Below, in pieces: positions 60,889-64,000 of a stretch of DNA of 64,000 nt. A model generated the notes under the pieces. That model ran no database searches and was not told where the DNA came from. It was given only the letters and a program-made list of their open reading frames with translations. Positions within the stretch are counted from its first letter, which is position 1; the number at the start of each line of letters is the position of its first letter. The position numbers and the translations under genes were made by a program. The stretch is taken from positions 3,655,001 to 3,719,000 of the forward strand of contig NZ_CP146991.1 of the NCBI RefSeq assembly GCF_001941975.2, written 5' to 3'. Source of the stretch: Sporomusa sphaeroides DSM 2875 (GTDB taxonomy: Bacteria > Bacillota > Negativicutes > Sporomusales > Sporomusaceae).

Positions 60889-62937
60889 CTACAACTTAAA
60901 CTTGCTTACAGCTTGCGTCAAATTCTCCGCCAATTGAGCCAACGCCTCGCTGGCAGCGGCAATTTGCTGCATGGAGGCTGCTTGCTGTTCGGTAACTGCC
61001 GATACTGTCTGGGTTTGACCTGCGGTATCTTTGTTTATTTCCTCAAGTTCCTTTACGGTAGCAACAATATCCTGGCTGCCGCCGGCAACGCGCTGTACGG
61101 CACTGGTAATTTGTCCTACCTGCGTTGATACCTGGTCAAACAGTTTCACTATTTCGGCAAAAGCAATTCCCGCGTTATTGACAACCTCTGCCCCGATTTT
61201 CACCTCACGGTTGCCTTCATCCATAGCCAAAACCGCACCGGTTGTCTCATCTTGGATTTCGCCAATTAAGACGGCAATCAGCTTGGCGGCTTCCTGAGAT
61301 TGTTCTGCTAATTTGCGGACCTCCTCAGCCACTACCGCAAAGCCGCGCCCTTGCTCGCCGGCACGGGCGGCCTCAATGGCGGCGTTCAGAGCCAAGAGGT
61401 TGGTCTGGCTGGCAATACCGGCAATGGTGCCGACAATTTGTCCGATTTCTTTAGAGCGTTCCCCCAGCTTAACTACAATCTGGGCCGAGTGTGTCACTTT
61501 TGTTTCAATATTAGCCATTTGGCGCACTGCCGCTTCCACGGCTTGGCTCCCATCTTGGGCAGCACCTGATGCTTTTCCGGCAGTTGCCTCAACTATACCA
61601 ACATTATCGGCAACCTGAGCAAGCTCTTGTGAAATGCGTTCAACAGCAGCCGCAGCTTCGTCAATAGCTCCGGTTTGCCGCTCCGTACCTGCCGACACCG
61701 CCGTGATGCTCGTGGCTGCCTGGGTTGCGCCCTGCGCCGACTGCTCGGCACTTGCCGTCAGTTCTTCTGACGAAGAGGCCAGATGCTCGGACGATTGCAT
61801 TACCTGCAGCATCAATCTGCTCAGGTTGTCAGACATGGTAGCAAAGGCTGCGCTCAATTGACCAATTTCATCGTTACTTACATACTTTGTCCCTATGTTG
61901 CGAAGATCTCCTGCCGCTACTTTGTTGGCGGTTTCAGCCAATATTCGCAGCGGATTGACAACACGCCGATTGACAAGATAGGATAAGATAAGCACAAACA
62001 AGATAAGGGAGACAATCACCAGAATCAGGTTAGAATATATAAGTTTATTCAGTCCTGCATAAACTTCCTCAGTCGGATAAACCAATACCAGGGTAAAGCC
62101 TGTACTGCCAATGGGAGCATATGCAACATAATTATCTTTCACCTGCATAACTCCGGTTTTGCCTGATTGCAGCGCGACCTGTCCCAGTGCCTTCCAATCC
62201 GCGTCAGCCGCTTCGGTAAGGTTTACTGATAAGTCTTTCGTCTCCCCGGTTTTAGAACCGGTATGATTGCCAATCACCGCACCGGCTCTGGTAAGGGCGA
62301 AGGCATAACCGCTCTGTCCCACGCGAATGTCTGCTATCTGCTGCTTAAAAGTATCTAAGGTGAAGTCGGTCTCAGCCACGCCGATGCGTTTACCGTTTTT
62401 TTCTATCGGGTGAACGCAAGTTACCCAGATGGTATCAGCGCCGGTTGAGTCTGCATATGGTTCTGTATAATCGACTGATTTTTGCGTACTAACACCCAAT
62501 TTATACCATGGATTCGCGTGATAATTCCCGGAACTATATGCCCACGTCAAAGCAGGTGTACCGTTTTTATCCTTCACTATGTACGGCCAATGATTTTTTA
62601 CATCCGGTTGATAGGCATATGGCTCAAATGCAATGCCGGCACCGACAAATGTTTTGCTTTTTTGTACAGTTTTCATAATATAATTAAGGATTATATCCTC
62701 ACGATACTCTGTCATAGTTTCGAACATATTACCAATGGTTATTGCCTCATCGGCGATCTCTTTTAATGGGATATACAAGTTAGTAGCCTCTTGTGACGCC
62801 TGAAACAATAACTGTTCTTCCAGTTGGGTTACTACATACTCCCTGGTCTGTGTTGACGAAACATAGGTCTGGATACTAAATACCAATAGGGTAATACCGG
62901 CAATGATAAGTACAAAAAAAGTTCGAATACTCTTCAC
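60889..62937 (-). CDS. Methyl-accepting chemotaxis protein with Cache sensor
   Basis: About 683 residues from GTG 62937, eight bases after AAGGAG. An N-terminal membrane helix ([16 protein letters not shown]), a periplasmic double-Cache domain (near 30-280, [17 protein letters not shown] near 110, [18 protein letters not shown] near 165), a second helix near 285-310, HAMP, and a cytoplasmic signalling hairpin with tip [20 protein letters not shown]. It is a separate receptor from the one in the CheA cluster. The IS110-type element begins close upstream, so its promoter may have been moved or supplied by the element. Confidence 0.93.
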   Translation of the reverse strand: MKSIRTFFVLIIAGITLLVFSIQTYVSSTQTREYVVTQLEEQLLFQASQEATNLYIPLKEIADEAITIGNMFETMTEYREDIILNYIMKTVQKSKTFVGAGIAFEPYAYQPDVKNHWPYIVKDKNGTPALTWAYSSGNYHANPWYKLGVSTQKSVDYTEPYADSTGADTIWVTCVHPIEKNGKRIGVAETDFTLDTFKQQIADIRVGQSGYAFALTRAGAVIGNHTGSKTGETKDLSVNLTEAADADWKALGQVALQSGKTGVMQVKDNYVAYAPIGSTGFTLVLVYPTEEVYAGLNKLIYSNLILVIVSLILFVLILSYLVNRRVVNPLRILAETANKVAAGDLRNIGTKYVSNDEIGQLSAAFATMSDNLSRLMLQVMQSSEHLASSSEELTASAEQSAQGATQAATSITAVSAGTERQTGAIDEAAAAVERISQELAQVADNVGIVEATAGKASGAAQDGSQAVEAAVRQMANIETKVTHSAQIVVKLGERSKEIGQIVGTIAGIASQTNLLALNAAIEAARAGEQGRGFAVVAEEVRKLAEQSQEAAKLIAVLIGEIQDETTGAVLAMDEGNREVKIGAEVVNNAGIAFAEIVKLFDQVSTQVGQITSAVQRVAGGSQDIVATVKELEEINKDTAGQTQTVSAVTEQQAASMQQIAAASEALAQLAENLTQAVSKFKL

Positions 62938-62989
62938 AGGCTTTTCTCCTTGTATTATAGAGTAGTAGTTATTAGAGCCCCTCTCCAAG

Positions 62990-63188
62990 GGCTATATGCT
63001 ACACTGTAAAGGATGCTGTGGATTGGTTTTATCTCCTACCACCAGATGGTTCAAGAGAGGCTCCAACCGCAGCCCTTTGCAGGTTTGTTAATCAGTTAGA
63101 TACCGCCAGACGGTTGATGTAGAACAAGGTTACAAGAGCAAAGTGTTCTGTGGGTACAGCATCAAATAATACCGTTGGAGGTCTTGCT
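62990..63188 (+). ncRNA. IS110 left-end region, possible bridge RNA
   Basis: The 200 bases before the transposase have no ORF. They fold into hairpins (AACCGCAG...CAGGTT near 63067, and AGAACA...TGTTCT near 63121-63150). In the IS110 subgroup the leader encodes a bridge RNA whose loops pair with donor and target DNA. The left end of the element is not fixed from one copy. Confidence 0.4.
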
Positions 63189-64000
63189 ATGATTTGTGTC
63201 GGGATTGATGTCGCTAAGGATAAACACGACTGCTTCATCATCAGTTCGGAGGGTAAAGTCCTTGCAAATGTGTTCACCATCCAAAACAGCATGGAAGGAT
63301 TTGGCTACCTGTTGGAAAAAATCCGTGCCTGTTCTTTGCCCCTGGACAAAATAAAGGTAGGGCTTGAGGCTACCGGACACTACAGCTACAACATTCTCGG
63401 GTTTCTCCTTGACAATGGTCTGGACACCTATGTCATTAACCCCTTGCACACCAATCTTTACCGGAAAAGCCTCACCCTGCGAAAGACGAAGACTGACCGT
63501 GTCGATGCGCGAACAATTGCGGCTATGCTCATGTCTGATGTGGGCCTCAAGCCCTACACAGACACAGCTTACCACAATGAGGAGCTAAAGTCACTCACCA
63601 GATACCGGTTCGACAAGGTGAAGGTACGCGCTAAGCTGAAGTCCTCAATTGCCAGGCTGGTATGCATCCTGTTCCCGGAGCTGGAAAAGCTGGTATCGTC
63701 ACTCCATATGGCCTCTGTTTACGCCTTGCTCGATGAGTTCCCGGGGGCTAAGCAGATTGCAGCGGCACATCTGACGCGGCTCACCCATTTGCTTGCCGAA
63801 TCCTCCAAAGGCCGTTACGGACGGGACAAAGCCATAGAGATACGTGAAGCCGCCAGGCAATCGATTGGCTCTGTGACGACCGCGAAATCACTGGAACTGC
63901 GGCATACCATCCGGCTCATCCGTGAACTCGATGCCGAGATTGCGGAAATTGAACAGGTCATCCAACGCATCATGGACAAGATGCTTTCGCCTATTACCAC
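63189..64000 (+). mobile_element. IS110-family transposase gene, cut by the window end
   Basis: The ATG at 63189 follows GGAGGT, and 270 codons are open to the end of the window. The N-terminal DEDD (RuvC-like) domain shows VGIDVAKDKHDCFI (first Asp), VGLEATGHYSYNILGFLL near 58 (Glu), and RKTKTDRVDARTIAAML near 97 (two Asp). A helical linker (EIREAARQSIG, ELRHTIRLIRELDAEIAEIE) follows. The C-terminal transposase_20 domain with its Ser active site lies outside the window. The DNA-binding and catalytic residues seen are intact, so the element may be active. Confidence 0.92.

Noticed and set aside
1-64000. CRISPR arrays, rRNA and tRNA genes
   Set aside because: No regular direct repeats with spacers and no tRNA- or rRNA-like sequence were noticed on either strand.

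Overview
The window looks like a chromosome segment of an anaerobic, spore-forming, diderm Firmicute of the Negativicutes (Sporomusa/Pelosinus/Acetonema-like). This is inferred from pyruvate:ferredoxin oxidoreductase, a clostridial-type small acid-soluble spore protein, a molybdenum hydroxylase system with YqeB/YqeC, strong GGAGG ribosome sites with frequent TTG/GTG starts, and mid-GC codon use. No rRNA, tRNA or CRISPR array was seen.

Layout. 0-7 kb is a C2 (glycolate/glyoxylate) block: the start of an MFS organic-anion transporter, divergent glcE-glcF-glcD, then panB and a PucG-like glyoxylate aminotransferase on the other strand. The transporter, the glc operon and panB each have a -24/-12 (sigma-54) promoter, with a shared TAACA...TTATAAC palindrome or half-site about 100 bp upstream. 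7.2-9.1 kb is a group II intron lodged inside a small dispersed palindrome. 9-15 kb mixes live and decaying genes: an acetyltransferase, an aldo/keto reductase broken by an in-frame TAA, a deleted RidA gene, intact nifJ, and a Cys/Met lyase tail. 15-20 kb carries an amino-acid kinase with a divergent LysR gene whose 3' end lies in a 408-bp tandem duplication, a LysR/YeiH pair, and an unknown membrane protein.

20-32 kb is signalling: a leftward MCP-CheA-response regulator-GGDEF set, then a PucR-type response regulator convergent with a double-kinase hybrid sensor. 32-34 kb holds a secreted protein, a spore protein and a small ORF sharing the spore protein's tail and terminator. 33.7-42.1 kb is one leftward xanthine-dehydrogenase-type cluster: FAD, 2Fe-2S and Mo subunits, an NCS2 xanthine/uracil permease, YqeB, a split XdhC, YqeC and a MocA-like cytidylyltransferase. 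It probably makes a selenium-dependent purine hydroxylase.

42-63 kb contains an ABC-F ATPase, a Na+/proline symporter, a polar amino-acid ABC transporter, a QueG-like ferredoxin protein, a lipase, a lipoprotein cyclophilin, an LTA-synthase-like enzyme, RidA, a YtcJ-like amidohydrolase, a flavoprotein, and a second molybdenum-enzyme module (LysR, fused XdhC with the same inverted domain order, MoeA-like protein), followed by an MCP. The window ends inside an IS110-family element whose leader may encode a bridge RNA. Short GTCCC-type palindromes are scattered through the intergenic DNA.
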